Positions 15,280 through 24,255 of a stretch of DNA of 64,000 nucleotides are shown here, piece after piece. The DNA comes from CBFGTV01 sp965652145 (GTDB taxonomy: Bacteria > Bacillota > Clostridia > Peptostreptococcales > Natronincolaceae), in assembly GCA_965652145.1 (NCBI GenBank), contig CBFGTV010000009.1, positions 11,915 to 75,914 of the forward strand. Direction: 5' to 3'. The notes under the pieces were generated by a model, which saw only the letters and a program-made list of their open reading frames with translations, was not told the origin of the DNA and did no database searches. Position 1 is the stretch's first letter, and each line of letters begins with the position of its first letter. Made by a program: the position numbers and the translations under genes.

Positions 15280-18200
15280 TTATCTTCCTACAGCCTCCAT
15301 TATTTCATAATAGGCCCAATGATCGGGCGATAAATCACTGAAGGCTGCCCCTGTTTGATCTATGTAGGGATAATCAGGTATTCGATTCAAAATACGATTC
15401 ATCATTGTGATGGCTTCTGCCCGGGTAATCCCTTGGTTTGGTCTGAAGGTACCGTCACCATAGCCTTGAATCCAACCGGCGGCGGCAGCCCTTTCGACCA
15501 ATTCCCTTGACCAACTTCCTTGTATATCCGTAAAGCTGACAATGCCTGCGGTGGCATCATCAGGAATAAAGCTGGCCATTATAGCAATAAATTCTGCCCT
15601 GGTAATATCTTTCTTTGGTTTTAAAGTGCCATCGGCATAACCCTTTATCATGCCCTGGTTAAACAAATAGGCAACGGCTTCTGTCGACCAGCTGCTTCGG
15701 TCAACATCCGTCAGTACCCCCTGGGGTAGTTGGTAATTTCCCTTATCTTCGTTGATAATCAGTTGATAGATTAGGGCTATGGCCTCTTCCCTAGTCATGG
15801 AATGATTTGGCTTAATGGTACCATCGGGGTAGCCGCTAATATAGGGTACTTTTTCTCTGGTTAATTGAACCCCCTGGGCGTTTTCCAGGATTGAGGTTTT
15901 TTCTGTTGCAGGGCTGGTATCCTCCTGGGAATCTGAAGGGGTAGTGGCTCTAGGCCTTGGTCTGGTTGTATCCCGATCCTCGCCATCTCGTGAATCTCCC
16001 CTTCCTGAATCGTCGGTCTGGTTTTGCCTAGGGGCAATAAATTTAAGGAAATCACCCCATATAATATTCCCTGCTTCATCACGTTCATAGGGAATTGTCG
16101 GCATCAGGCTTTCAAAATTTTGATCTGTCAAGACAACCCCTGTCTGGTTTTTGGAGCTTGTGCCGTCAAACATAAAGTTGTCATTGGAGCTTAAATGGGC
16201 TGGATACTGATCCTTTGCCCTATAGTCTTTTTGGTAGGATACAAAGCCTTTAATTGTAAAATCTGTAGGAATATTGGTATAGGTCGTAAAGCTCAAATTT
16301 GCCCCTTCATTATTAAAGCCGATATTATTTTCTGCAATCACCCCGGGATTGCTGTTGCTGGTAAAGCCATAGGCTCCATTGCCAAAGGCCATGCTGTTTC
16401 TAATGATATGGGGAACATGGATTCCTTCCCCGCCCAGCTTAAAGCCGTTCTTGTCACCGGCACCAACGGTACCGTCGGTTAAAAACCCGTTATGATAGGC
16501 AATACTGTCTTCAATGATGACCGGCCCGATGGCGCCAGTACCGGCCTTGGTATAAAGATCCCATCCGTCATCAATATTATTGTGGGCAATACAGCCCCTG
16601 AATACATTCCCCACACCGGCGGTAAGCTTGGCAGCAAAGCCGTCGGCATTGTTGTCGGAGGGGTCACGGTTGTCGAAGGCCGTACTGTTGAGAATCAAGT
16701 TGTAGGAGGGCCATTGGCTGATATCATTGGAAAGATCTGTTCTGCTGATTTGCAGCCCTGTATCGCCATTTTCGTAAAACCTGCATAGCTCAACAATATT
16801 ATGGCTTCCACCAATGGTAAATCCCTTGGTGTTTCCTGCTGAACGAATAAAATCAATTCCCTTTACATGCCAATAGTTTCCGCTTAATACAACCCCCTCG
16901 GTCTTTTTATCAAAATCAATAATAGGCCTTGCCCCGGGGGCGGCAACCATATATTTCATGGCATCAGCCGTACCATCATTATATTTTTTAATTTCCAGCT
17001 TGGCATTACGTACATAGCGGCCATCCATCAACACAATTTTTTGTCCGGGCTTCAAGAAGGCAATGGCGGTATCCAAATCAAGGGGATCATCTGCTGTACC
17101 TGTTCCGTTGCCGGTGCCCGTGGGCGAAACATAAATGTTTTCTCCTATATCATAGCTTCTGTTTTCAACAGTAAAATGCTTGATAATCTTATCATAGGAA
17201 GTTAAAAGGGCTGTATCATCTGGAATAAAGGTGGCTATAAAACCGGTGGTGCGATTTTTCCCAATTTCTGTAGAAACTTTAAAAATCTCATTTGAATCCA
17301 GGGCCTGGTCTTCAATCAAGGTCTTATGGCCCATTTTGAGGGTTAGATAGCCCTTTACATTGGATTTCAACAGTAATTCATAATTGGTGCTTGCGGTTTG
17401 CTCCAAAGATAAAAATTCAAAGTCTGGCTCCACCGGAACCTTAGGCGGCTCTACCCTGGGGGCATCAGTGATGGCAGCCGTTACCGAAAGCTCCACGTTG
17501 CTGACTTCAATGGTGGCCAATCGGGCCGCATAAAAGCCCACATAAATTTTACCATCCATCACATTCAGCAGCTCCGGCTCATAGAAGATGGCGGTTTCAC
17601 CGTCATTCAGGCTGGCAGTATAGCCACTGTTGGTCTTGGACAGGGTTAGGCGATAGGGGGCCTGGGGATAGGTGTTGCTTTCCTGTGGTCGCTCTTCCTT
17701 CAGCATAATGCTCTTAATTCCCTGACTTCCGGCACCGTCAGGGGATTCTACCCCGGTTCTGATGAAGAATTGTGTCCCATTATCATTTCTTGTTCCTCCG
17801 CTGTAGCCCCCAACGGCTGCAATATTTGAAGCAAAAACACTGGCATCACCATGGGGCCCGACGGCATCCCGAGCCATGATTCCAAAGGACTCCTGGCCGT
17901 CATGGGGGGTTTTGGCATATTCAATTACCTTAATGTCAGCCGATAGGGTAAAATTATCACTGCCGGCATCGATCTCGGTATAATAGAAGGTGATTCCATC
18001 ATGGTCTCCTGTAACCTTTCCGCCCCCCTCCAGGGCCACCAGCTCAATGGTACCGTCAGCCCTTACCGTACCGTAATTCCTGCTGTCAGACGAGGATTGC
18101 CCAAATCGAATAAACTGCCATTCATGGCTTGGGGCCTGCTGAACGGTTACTTTCAATATAATGGGCTCAATGGATTCATCTGCTGGTAAAATTTTAATAT

Positions 18201-20082
18201 CATAAATACCCGCCTGGCTGGAATCATACTTCCCTAGATCGATTTGATACTGATCTTTCTCCAGTACTTCCTTTTCTCCATTATCGTAGGCCTTTACCAC
18301 CACTAGACCTGTAGAATCAAAAACTTCTCCTAAATAGTAGGTGGTTTTTGGGTAGCTTCTCACCTCAATTCCCACCAGCTCCCTTTCCTTCACCAGTACC
18401 TTAAAGGAAACGGTCGTTCCCTTATGGAAAATAGTTATTTCCTTTTCTCCTGTTGTGGTGGTATCCAGCGCTGATACTGTATATTCTGACCTAGATAGTC
18501 TTACGGAACGGTTATCGCTGTATTTTGCATAGACAATCATCCCCTCCAGCTTTAGCTCCTCCCCTGGAAAGTACAGGGTTTTTTCTGGCATACGGATGAT
18601 TTCCAGCTCTGTAATTTGTGCATTGACTACTGTGACGGTAAAATCCACTGTAACAACGGGGGTATCAATGGCCTGAACAGTAATGATTTTCTCCCCGGGC
18701 GTATCAAAGGTATAGCTGGCCTCATCAATTGGCTGGCCATCTATCAGCAATCGATATTGTTCCCTTTCCAGTTCCTCCTGATAATAGCCGTGATTATAGG
18801 TGGCTAAAACTGTTAAACCTTGAATTTCAATGGAATCACCAGGATAATAGGTGGTCTTTGCAGGATGATATAAAATGTCTAAGCTGGTAATACTCAATGA
18901 AATAATGGTCAGCTTAATTGTGGCAATGGCACCGTTGTAATGAATGGAAATGACCACCTGGCCCGCCTCGCTGCTGTCATAGCCCATTACAATGTAATCA
19001 TCGCTATTTAAAGCTTCCTCTGTTCCATCGGAATAAAGGGCTTTAACGATTAAGCCTGTTGTATCTAGGGTCTCCCCCACCAGGTACTGAGTTTTCATCT
19101 GACTGTAGTCAAGGCTTAGCTCTGTCACCCTTCGTTGGTCTATGGTAATGTCAAAGTCACTAAAGGTGATCTCTGCATCTCTGGCTACAAATAGTCCTAC
19201 ATAGGCAGTTTCATCAAGGAGCCCTTCCAATGTAACTGCTTCGCTGATTCCATTGCAGGTAAAGACATAGGTACTGCCTGATTTCCTTAAGCTTAAGCTG
19301 TAAACCTCGTCGGCCGTTGGTGCATTGATACCTTCATAGGGGGGCAGCTTTGTCTGGGTTCCCTGGGCCTTATAGAAGCCCTTCATGACGGTATCCAAGG
19401 CCCCCACTGCAGCGTAGCTGCTGGTTTGGACAGCTGAATCGCCATCCTCCCCCACCTCGTTTCTTACCATCAAGCCAAAGGATTTTTGATTGGGCGTGCT
19501 GATGGTAGCTGTATTGTTAAAGCTATTGACTGTCACCTGGACGGTTAATTGAAAGTTCGTCTCAGAGGGCAGTTCCTGATAAAGGAAGGAAATGCCTTCA
19601 TCACCGCTGGCAATTTTTCCTCCCGTAGCCCCTATGGTAATGGAGCCATCTTCATTTTCCATGGGTTTTGGATTCCTTTCAGTACTGGTATTACTCCCAA
19701 AGGCGCTAAATTGCCAGTCTGAAAGAATTTTAGTCATATGCTGATGGATATCTATATTGTTTTCCAATGCTTCCAATTCTAAATTAGCCTGGTCTTCATC
19801 AGGAAGCAGCACTTCTTCTGGCGTAGGGATCTCCCCTTCCTCAACAGCCTCCTCTGTTTCCCGGGGCAATTCCTCCTCGACGGGCCCTTCTGCTTCCTGA
19901 GACTCCTCGTCCTCTGGTGCTGTATCCCCCTGCTCTTGAGGCAGTTCTGCTTCAAGGGGTGATACTTCCTGGATAAGGGAATCATCTGGGTCTTGGTCAG
20001 CCGCCAGGGCCATTATGGGCATGTTTGCCAGCAGCAATACTAGAACCATCATTAAACTTAAAATACCTCTAAACCTAATCAC
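15280..20082 (-). CDS. SLH-anchored family 9 pectate lyase with Ig-like modules
   Basis: A 1600-residue secreted surface protein. Order: signal peptide (1-28); Glu/Pro-rich stretch (about 40-107); beta-sandwich module (about 122-315); four Big_3-type Ig-like repeats (about 317-650, pattern TTYYLGEVFDSTGLVV); a second copy of the beta-sandwich module (about 655-865); right-handed beta-helix of the PL9 type (about 970-1335); Asp/Arg/Thr-rich linker; three SLH domains (about 1405-1600). PL9 calcium ligands are visible in NADGFAAKL and DDGWD, and the likely catalytic lysine lies in DKNGFKLGG. PL9 enzymes cleave pectate by beta-elimination; SLH domains bind wall polymers. The start is GTG with AAAGGGGG 8 nt upstream. 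Pectate as the substrate is inferred from the family. Confidence 0.9.
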   Translation of the reverse strand: MIRFRGILSLMMVLVLLLANMPIMALAADQDPDDSLIQEVSPLEAELPQEQGDTAPEDEESQEAEGPVEEELPRETEEAVEEGEIPTPEEVLLPDEDQANLELEALENNIDIHQHMTKILSDWQFSAFGSNTSTERNPKPMENEDGSITIGATGGKIASGDEGISFLYQELPSETNFQLTVQVTVNSFNNTATISTPNQKSFGLMVRNEVGEDGDSAVQTSSYAAVGALDTVMKGFYKAQGTQTKLPPYEGINAPTADEVYSLSLRKSGSTYVFTCNGISEAVTLEGLLDETAYVGLFVARDAEITFSDFDITIDQRRVTELSLDYSQMKTQYLVGETLDTTGLIVKALYSDGTEEALNSDDYIVMGYDSSEAGQVVISIHYNGAIATIKLTIISLSITSLDILYHPAKTTYYPGDSIEIQGLTVLATYNHGYYQEELEREQYRLLIDGQPIDEASYTFDTPGEKIITVQAIDTPVVTVDFTVTVVNAQITELEIIRMPEKTLYFPGEELKLEGMIVYAKYSDNRSVRLSRSEYTVSALDTTTTGEKEITIFHKGTTVSFKVLVKERELVGIEVRSYPKTTYYLGEVFDSTGLVVVKAYDNGEKEVLEKDQYQIDLGKYDSSQAGIYDIKILPADESIEPIILKVTVQQAPSHEWQFIRFGQSSSDSRNYGTVRADGTIELVALEGGGKVTGDHDGITFYYTEIDAGSDNFTLSADIKVIEYAKTPHDGQESFGIMARDAVGPHGDASVFASNIAAVGGYSGGTRNDNGTQFFIRTGVESPDGAGSQGIKSIMLKEERPQESNTYPQAPYRLTLSKTNSGYTASLNDGETAIFYEPELLNVMDGKIYVGFYAARLATIEVSNVELSVTAAITDAPRVEPPKVPVEPDFEFLSLEQTASTNYELLLKSNVKGYLTLKMGHKTLIEDQALDSNEIFKVSTEIGKNRTTGFIATFIPDDTALLTSYDKIIKHFTVENRSYDIGENIYVSPTGTGNGTGTADDPLDLDTAIAFLKPGQKIVLMDGRYVRNAKLEIKKYNDGTADAMKYMVAAPGARPIIDFDKKTEGVVLSGNYWHVKGIDFIRSAGNTKGFTIGGSHNIVELCRFYENGDTGLQISRTDLSNDISQWPSYNLILNSTAFDNRDPSDNNADGFAAKLTAGVGNVFRGCIAHNNIDDGWDLYTKAGTGAIGPVIIEDSIAYHNGFLTDGTVGAGDKNGFKLGGEGIHVPHIIRNSMAFGNGAYGFTSNSNPGVIAENNIGFNNEGANLSFTTYTNIPTDFTIKGFVSYQKDYRAKDQYPAHLSSNDNFMFDGTSSKNQTGVVLTDQNFESLMPTIPYERDEAGNIIWGDFLKFIAPRQNQTDDSGRGDSRDGEDRDTTRPRPRATTPSDSQEDTSPATEKTSILENAQGVQLTREKVPYISGYPDGTIKPNHSMTREEAIALIYQLIINEDKGNYQLPQGVLTDVDRSSWSTEAVAYLFNQGMIKGYADGTLKPKKDITRAEFIAIMASFIPDDATAGIVSFTDIQGSWSRELVERAAAAGWIQGYGDGTFRPNQGITRAEAITMMNRILNRIPDYPYIDQTGAAFSDLSPDHWAYYEIMEAVGR

Positions 20083-20199
20083 CTAAAAACCCCCTTTAAA
20101 TATTTTACCTGGATCTTATCTTTTTGAAGACCTTTGTATCCTTTCCTCCCTTCCTGTCTTGTTAATGGAAAGGCCTAGATTTTCCAGCCTATACCAGAA

Positions 20200-20214
20200 T
20201 TGCACACGTGAACA
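20200..20214 (-). promoter_or_regulatory. Palindromic operator, copy 1 (pectate lyase leader)
   Basis: TTGCACACGTGAACA, symmetric as TGNNCACGTGNNCA. An identical copy lies 65 bp upstream at 20265-20279. Both are downstream of the predicted start site. The shape fits a LacI- or GntR-type repressor, but no matching regulator gene is adjacent. Confidence 0.5.
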
Positions 20215-20264
20215 AGTTCTTTTAAAAAAATACCTATCCCATAGATCACAATTCAAGTTTTAGC

Positions 20265-20279
20265 TTGCACACGTGAACA
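20265..20279 (-). promoter_or_regulatory. Palindromic operator, copy 2 (pectate lyase leader)
   Basis: Second identical 15-mer TTGCACACGTGAACA. The 65-bp centre spacing is close to six helical turns, so two repressor dimers or one tetramer could bind on the same face and loop the DNA. Confidence 0.5.
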
Positions 20280-20311
20280 TTTTAAATTAAAAAGAATATT
20301 GCTTGATATGT

Positions 20312-20327
20312 ATGAAAACGTTAACAT
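20312..20327 (-). promoter_or_regulatory. Perfect CcpA cre site
   Basis: ATGAAAACGTTAACAT matches the consensus WTGNNARCGNWWWCAW at all 16 positions, on both strands. It lies directly downstream of the -10 box and spans the predicted start site, where CcpA binding normally blocks initiation. It predicts glucose-type repression of the pectate lyase. Confidence 0.85.
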
Positions 20328-20331
20328 TTAA

Positions 20332-20360
20332 ATTATAATATGACTTTTTTATTGGCACAA
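20332..20360 (-). promoter_or_regulatory. Sigma-A promoter of the pectate lyase gene
   Basis: Minus strand TTGTGC (20360-20355), 17-nt spacer, TATAAT (20337-20332). Leader of about 240 nt containing the cre and both operator copies. Confidence 0.75.
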
Positions 20361-20413
20361 GCCCTTTTGCAAAAAAATATTGAATTTTTAAAATTTATTT
20401 TTTGAACAGCATC

Positions 20414-20442
20414 AAGGCCACCAATGTTAATTTGATGGCCCT
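20414..20442 (-). terminator. Weak terminator after the YvyF-like gene
   Basis: Minus strand AGGGCCATCAA pairs with TTGGTGGCCTT across a short AT loop (two wobble pairs). The run downstream is A-rich then T-rich, so strength is doubtful. Confidence 0.4.
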
Positions 20443-20455
20443 ATCAATCTTTTTT

Positions 20456-20692
20456 CTATTCATCTTTCTCCTGTATCACGTCGATTTTTCCATCCTTTAC
20501 ATATTTTAAAATTAGCTTCACGTCAACCCCTGTTGCCTCTGATACCTCTAAAACGCTGGCCCCGTAGTGATCATACACATATCTGACCACCTTTTGATAG
20601 GGCCCCTCCTCATTACTTAAACAACGAGGACATATTTTTGAGTCAGTACCTTTGAATAATCTACCGCAGACCGTACAATTAAAAAGCGCCAT
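20456..20692 (-). CDS. Small YvyF-like zinc-ribbon/HTH protein
   Basis: A 78-residue protein with two Cys pairs (CTVC at 6-9 and CPRC near 22-25), then a helix-turn-helix-like region (SVLEVSEATGVDVKLILKYV). It is a shortened relative of the flagellar-operon protein YvyF at 42925-43350, which has the same N-terminal layout but an added second Cys cluster. A regulatory role in motility is possible but not shown. It stands alone between the pectate lyase promoter and a rubrerythrin-like gene. Confidence 0.7.
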   Translation of the reverse strand: MALFNCTVCGRLFKGTDSKICPRCLSNEEGPYQKVVRYVYDHYGASVLEVSEATGVDVKLILKYVKDGKIDVIQEKDE

Positions 20693-20850
20693 CCTTTACT
20701 GTTCTCCCTTCAAATATAATGGGGTATCTAATCTAATTATGTAATGTTATTTTTATTGTACTAGCTTGGAGTGAAGGAGACAATCAGATTTGTAAATCTT
20801 TCCGCAGTTTTTTGTTTAAAAAAGGAGCGTACTTTAATTACGCTCCCATC

Positions 20851-21282
20851 TTATTTTTCTGCATATCTATGTAAAATCCCCTCCAGCATACGAGCGTGTC
20901 TGGCCTCGTCCTTGGCTGATTCATTAAAATAATCCCTGGCGGAATAAAGCCCCAGTTCTTCTGCCATTTGGGCAGCCTCACGCTTGCCTTGATTGGCAAA
21001 GGTTTCTCCCTCCAACATCTCCTTAATATTTTCAAACAGATCTACCTGGATCATACCGTTTAATTCTGCAAAGTGGGCAGCATGCTCGGCTTCCTCCCAG
21101 GCAATGGTTTTTAATACCTCTGCAATTTCAGGGTAGCCCTCTCTTTGGGCTAATCTTGCCATTGCCAAATATAGGCCCGCTTCACTGGTTTCACCCTTGA
21201 AATTTTGACTGACGATCCGCTCCAGCTTCGTATCCTTTGTTTCTCCGATAATTGCTTCAATTGTTAATTCCCTCTTTTTCAT
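20851..21282 (-). CDS. Rubrerythrin-like di-iron protein without rubredoxin domain
   Basis: A 143-residue ferritin-like four-helix protein. Two EXXH iron motifs are seen in WEEAEHAAHFAEL and KDEARHARMLEG, with further glutamates in ETSEAGLYL and EMLEGETF. Rubrerythrins reduce hydrogen peroxide in anaerobes; this one lacks the usual C-terminal rubredoxin CxxC pair, so it would need an outside electron donor. GGGAGG 7 nt before the ATG at 21282 fixes the start; the open frame upstream of it overlaps the previous gene and is not used. Coupled to the gene before it by the sequence TAAAATG. Confidence 0.85.
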   Translation of the reverse strand: MKKRELTIEAIIGETKDTKLERIVSQNFKGETSEAGLYLAMARLAQREGYPEIAEVLKTIAWEEAEHAAHFAELNGMIQVDLFENIKEMLEGETFANQGKREAAQMAEELGLYSARDYFNESAKDEARHARMLEGILHRYAEK

Positions 21283-21283
21283 T

Positions 21284-21721
21284 TTAGTTCCTCCCAGCTT
21301 GTTTAAATTGTTGAAACACCCTTTGGGCGATCTCCTTGTTCTTCTTTTCCAGCTCGCTGATATAAACCAGATTACTGCCCTTATATTCAAGGGAATCACC
21401 AATAAGGGCCACCTCAAGGGAGCTTCTGATGATATTAATGATACAATCCTCGTCATGATATACTCTGCAATTTCGACATTGATTTAAAGTAAAGGCGATG
21501 GCCCTAATTATTTCTTCCTCGTCGAATAGCTTGGAATCCTCATAGGGAATGTCCTCCATTCCGCCGTCTAAAAATTCTTCTTGGCTCTTTAATGCCGTTA
21601 CCAAGGCCTGCTTGCAATACCCCACCAAACAGGCCTCATTTTCACAGGAACCACACTGCGTTTCTGTCAGACAGCAGGCACCCACAGCTTCTATTAATCC
21701 ATTGTAATTAATAGCTTCCAT
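21284..21721 (-). CDS. Cys-rich protein of unknown function, coupled to the rubrerythrin-like gene
   Basis: A 145-residue protein with cysteines clustered at GACCLTETQCGSCENEAC, then LVGYC and NQCRNCRVYHDEDC. The pattern suggests an iron-sulphur or zinc site. The C-terminus is a charged helix. Its stop codon is one base from the rubrerythrin-like start, so the two are made together; a redox partner role is a reasonable guess only. I do not recognise the family. Confidence 0.65.
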   Translation of the reverse strand: MEAINYNGLIEAVGACCLTETQCGSCENEACLVGYCKQALVTALKSQEEFLDGGMEDIPYEDSKLFDEEEIIRAIAFTLNQCRNCRVYHDEDCIINIIRSSLEVALIGDSLEYKGSNLVYISELEKKNKEIAQRVFQQFKQAGRN

Positions 21722-21834
21722 TTAAACACGCTACCTTCCTTCAATATTGATATTTTCCTGACAAGATGACCCATGGTACTAGATACCCTTGTTTTTGACT
21801 AATAAGCAGGATTTTTGGTTTATGTTGTATATTT

Positions 21835-21890
21835 AATGACTTTAAAGCCCGCTTATTTAACAGTCTAGGAAACCGGGCTTCAAAGTCATT
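21835..21890 (-). terminator. Terminator of the transglycosylase gene
   Basis: Minus strand arms AATGACTTTGAAGCCCG / CGGGCTTTAAAGTCATT with about 22 nt between. Begins 10 nt after the stop codon. Confidence 0.7.
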
Positions 21891-21899
21891 TTCAATTTA

Positions 21900-23072
21900 T
21901 TAAAGAATATTTTCTAAGATTTCATACATCCACTTGCATAATTCTCCTCGAGTAATATATTCCTTAGGGCGGAATAATTCTCTATCTGCAATTACCTCTT
22001 CATCAAGGAAATAGACGATTGCCTCCAGGGCCCTTCGTCTGACACCCTCCAAATCTCCAAAGGGTATGGCATCCCTTGGTATTTCTACAATATTGGGGGC
22101 AACATCATCCGGCAATCCATTATAAAGCATAATCAACGCCTCTTCACGGGTGACATATTCCTTGGGATTTATATATCCATACTCATCTGTGGTGACAATC
22201 CCATTATCGAAGGCCGTTGCAAAATAATCCCTTGCCCAGCCTACAATTTTTTGATAATCTACTGCGGCAAATTCCTGGCTTATCAGCTCCAAATCGAAGC
22301 CATCCACCAGGATTTTTGTCATCTGCTCCCTTGTAACAGGATCATCGGGTAAAAATAAATCGTTGCCGACACCACTGACAATCCCTTTTTCAAATAGTTC
22401 TTCTATGTATTCTCGCTTGGGATGATCCACCAGATCAATAAAAAGTACAGGTTTTTCAGCAAAATGATGGATTTCAGGGGTAGGAATCACGAGATCACCC
22501 CCTGGCAGTCCACTGGCCGGCAGATGGCTGGCATCAATGGAGGTAACAGGCTGCTGATATTTATCACGAATCAATTGAAAAATTTCCTCTTGAAAGGCCT
22601 TTTCACCGGAAACATTGGGATTATTCCTTGCCACCCAGCCATTGTATCCCCATAGGGCAAAGTACCAATGTTCCAATATGTTTGGGTCCATGTTTCCAAT
22701 TTTGGGATAGGTTGTTCCTGAAGCATACCACCGGCCCAGCAGTATATCTGCTCCGGCCTCTATATTGTATTTGATATCGTATTTTAATTTCTCCTGATCA
22801 AAGTGTTTATGTATACTATTAATTTGCATAATTCCTGTGTTGCCTCTGGAAACAAAGGGGGCACCGCTGCTGGTAAACTGTTGATATTGGCTTTCCTTCC
22901 AGGCCAAGGCCTTTAAGATTACAGCGGGTATATTTTTTTCCTCCGCTACCTCTTCTATAATCCTTTCTATTTCCTCATAACTTAGATCGGTTGAACCAAA
23001 ACTGATTAAGGTCTGCATGACAACAGATAATATTAAAGTGAATATAATTATCGCTATTTTCCCTTTCTTCAT
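21900..23072 (-). CDS. Secreted lytic transglycosylase with SLH domains
   Basis: A 390-residue exported wall enzyme. Signal peptide (1-26), SLT-type lysozyme-like domain (about 35-165) with the catalytic glutamate in LAWKESQYQQF, the GNTGIMQIN segment and ALWGYNGW, then three SLH-type repeats (about 205-390). The last repeats are divergent. It would cleave peptidoglycan glycan strands to anhydro-muramyl ends while bound to wall polymer. It has its own promoter and terminator. The muropeptides it frees could in principle feed the MupG operon, but nothing links them directly. Confidence 0.88.
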   Translation of the reverse strand: MKKGKIAIIIFTLILSVVMQTLISFGSTDLSYEEIERIIEEVAEEKNIPAVILKALAWKESQYQQFTSSGAPFVSRGNTGIMQINSIHKHFDQEKLKYDIKYNIEAGADILLGRWYASGTTYPKIGNMDPNILEHWYFALWGYNGWVARNNPNVSGEKAFQEEIFQLIRDKYQQPVTSIDASHLPASGLPGGDLVIPTPEIHHFAEKPVLFIDLVDHPKREYIEELFEKGIVSGVGNDLFLPDDPVTREQMTKILVDGFDLELISQEFAAVDYQKIVGWARDYFATAFDNGIVTTDEYGYINPKEYVTREEALIMLYNGLPDDVAPNIVEIPRDAIPFGDLEGVRRRALEAIVYFLDEEVIADRELFRPKEYITRGELCKWMYEILENIL

Positions 23073-23167
23073 TAGAATCCTCCCACTATCATTATTTCTT
23101 GAACCGCCTGAAAGAACGATTCAAGATTTTGAAGGTGTTTTGACTTTTCCTGTTATTTCTACGTTTC

Positions 23168-23196
23168 ATTATACCTTACTCCTTTGGCCCATGCAA
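23168..23196 (-). promoter_or_regulatory. Sigma-A promoter of the transglycosylase gene
   Basis: Minus strand TTGCAT (23196-23191), 17-nt spacer, TATAAT (23173-23168). Confidence 0.65.
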
Positions 23197-23222
23197 GAAT
23201 GAACCGGGTAACCCTAATACAT

Positions 23223-23271
23223 AAAAAAACAGCCCCTACGTACATAGCTTTACGTTAGGAGCTGGATTTTT
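23223..23271 (-). terminator. Terminator of the HDOD gene
   Basis: Minus strand stem CAGCTCCTAACGTA / TACGTAGGGGCTG followed by TTTTTTTA, 14 nt after the stop codon. Confidence 0.88.
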
Positions 23272-23284
23272 CGGTATAATCAAA

Positions 23285-24139
23285 TTAATAATGGAAGGAA
23301 TCTTCATCCACCAGAAAATCTGAAGCCTCAGCCATATATTGCTGAAGATCCAACTCATCTAGTTTTAACAGCTCCAGTGCGTGGGGTGAAAAGCGATAGG
23401 CCAGACCATCTATGCCCAAACCCATCCCCATCATCATGATCATGGCATCTGACACATGGACAATGGCAGTCATTTTTTCATTCACCTTCGCCCTATCGGG
23501 GGTATGATGATAGGCAATGGCCTCTACCAATTCCTCTGGAAGATTCCACTTTTCAGCAATTTTAGCCCCCACTTCTGCATGGTTAAAGCCTAAGATCGTT
23601 TCCTCAGCCTCTAAAAAGGTTATGCCTCTGGTTTCAACCTCGTTGATCACGTGCTGATACTGTTCTGTAATATAATAGTTTAGGATGACCTTTCCAATAT
23701 CCCGCAGCAACCCTGCCACATAGGCATTTTCAGCCTTACTGAACCTTAGCTTCTTGGCCAGGAACCTTGATATCATTGCACAGGCCTGGGACTGTCTTAA
23801 AAGGGCCTTACTTTCTAGGGCATAGCCTTCAAGCTCTTTATCTAAAATATTACTGACCGTTGCACTGAGAGCCATACTTCTAACCGTTTGAAAACCCAGT
23901 AATACAGTGGCTTGGGATATAGTACTGATGGTTCGGGGGTACCCATAATAGGCTGAATTGGCCAGCCTCAATATTTTGGTTGTCAGGCTTTGATCCTTCA
24001 ACACTTCCCGCTCTATATCCTGCACGGTAGAGTTGGCATCATCGGTTAGCTGAATAATCCTGGTGATGGTATCGGGCAGCGTTGGTATGTCTTCCACACG
24101 GCTGATAATTTCCTGCAAAGTAATTTGCTTGGTAGCCAT
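23285..24139 (-). CDS. HDOD-domain signalling protein
   Basis: A 284-residue cytoplasmic protein consisting of one HDOD domain (LPTLPDTITRIIQLTDD-like start, LKDQSLTTKILRLANSAYYG, ISTISQATVLLGF, GLLRDIGKVIL, NHAEVGAKIAEKWNLP, AIAYHHTP). HDOD proteins are HD-like but usually lack metal-dependent phosphodiesterase activity and take part in signalling, often motility or biofilm control. AAGGAG 7 nt before the ATG at 24139 favours that start over a longer frame from 24181. Confidence 0.87.
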   Translation of the reverse strand: MATKQITLQEIISRVEDIPTLPDTITRIIQLTDDANSTVQDIEREVLKDQSLTTKILRLANSAYYGYPRTISTISQATVLLGFQTVRSMALSATVSNILDKELEGYALESKALLRQSQACAMISRFLAKKLRFSKAENAYVAGLLRDIGKVILNYYITEQYQHVINEVETRGITFLEAEETILGFNHAEVGAKIAEKWNLPEELVEAIAYHHTPDRAKVNEKMTAIVHVSDAMIMMMGMGLGIDGLAYRFSPHALELLKLDELDLQQYMAEASDFLVDEDSFHY

Positions 24140-24255
24140 TGGTATGCTCCTTCCGTATATGTTTCCCCTAACTGTCTTCACTAAAACAGCTTTCTTCTAT
24201 TATAAACAAAAGGTACTGCTCTTTATATAGTTACATTGGCCTATTAAACAGTCTG

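Noticed and set aside
21283..21456. Longer N-terminus for the rubrerythrin-like protein (start at 21456)
   Set aside because: The extra 58 residues lie wholly inside the Cys-rich gene in another frame and lack family likeness; GGAGG marks the ATG at 21282.
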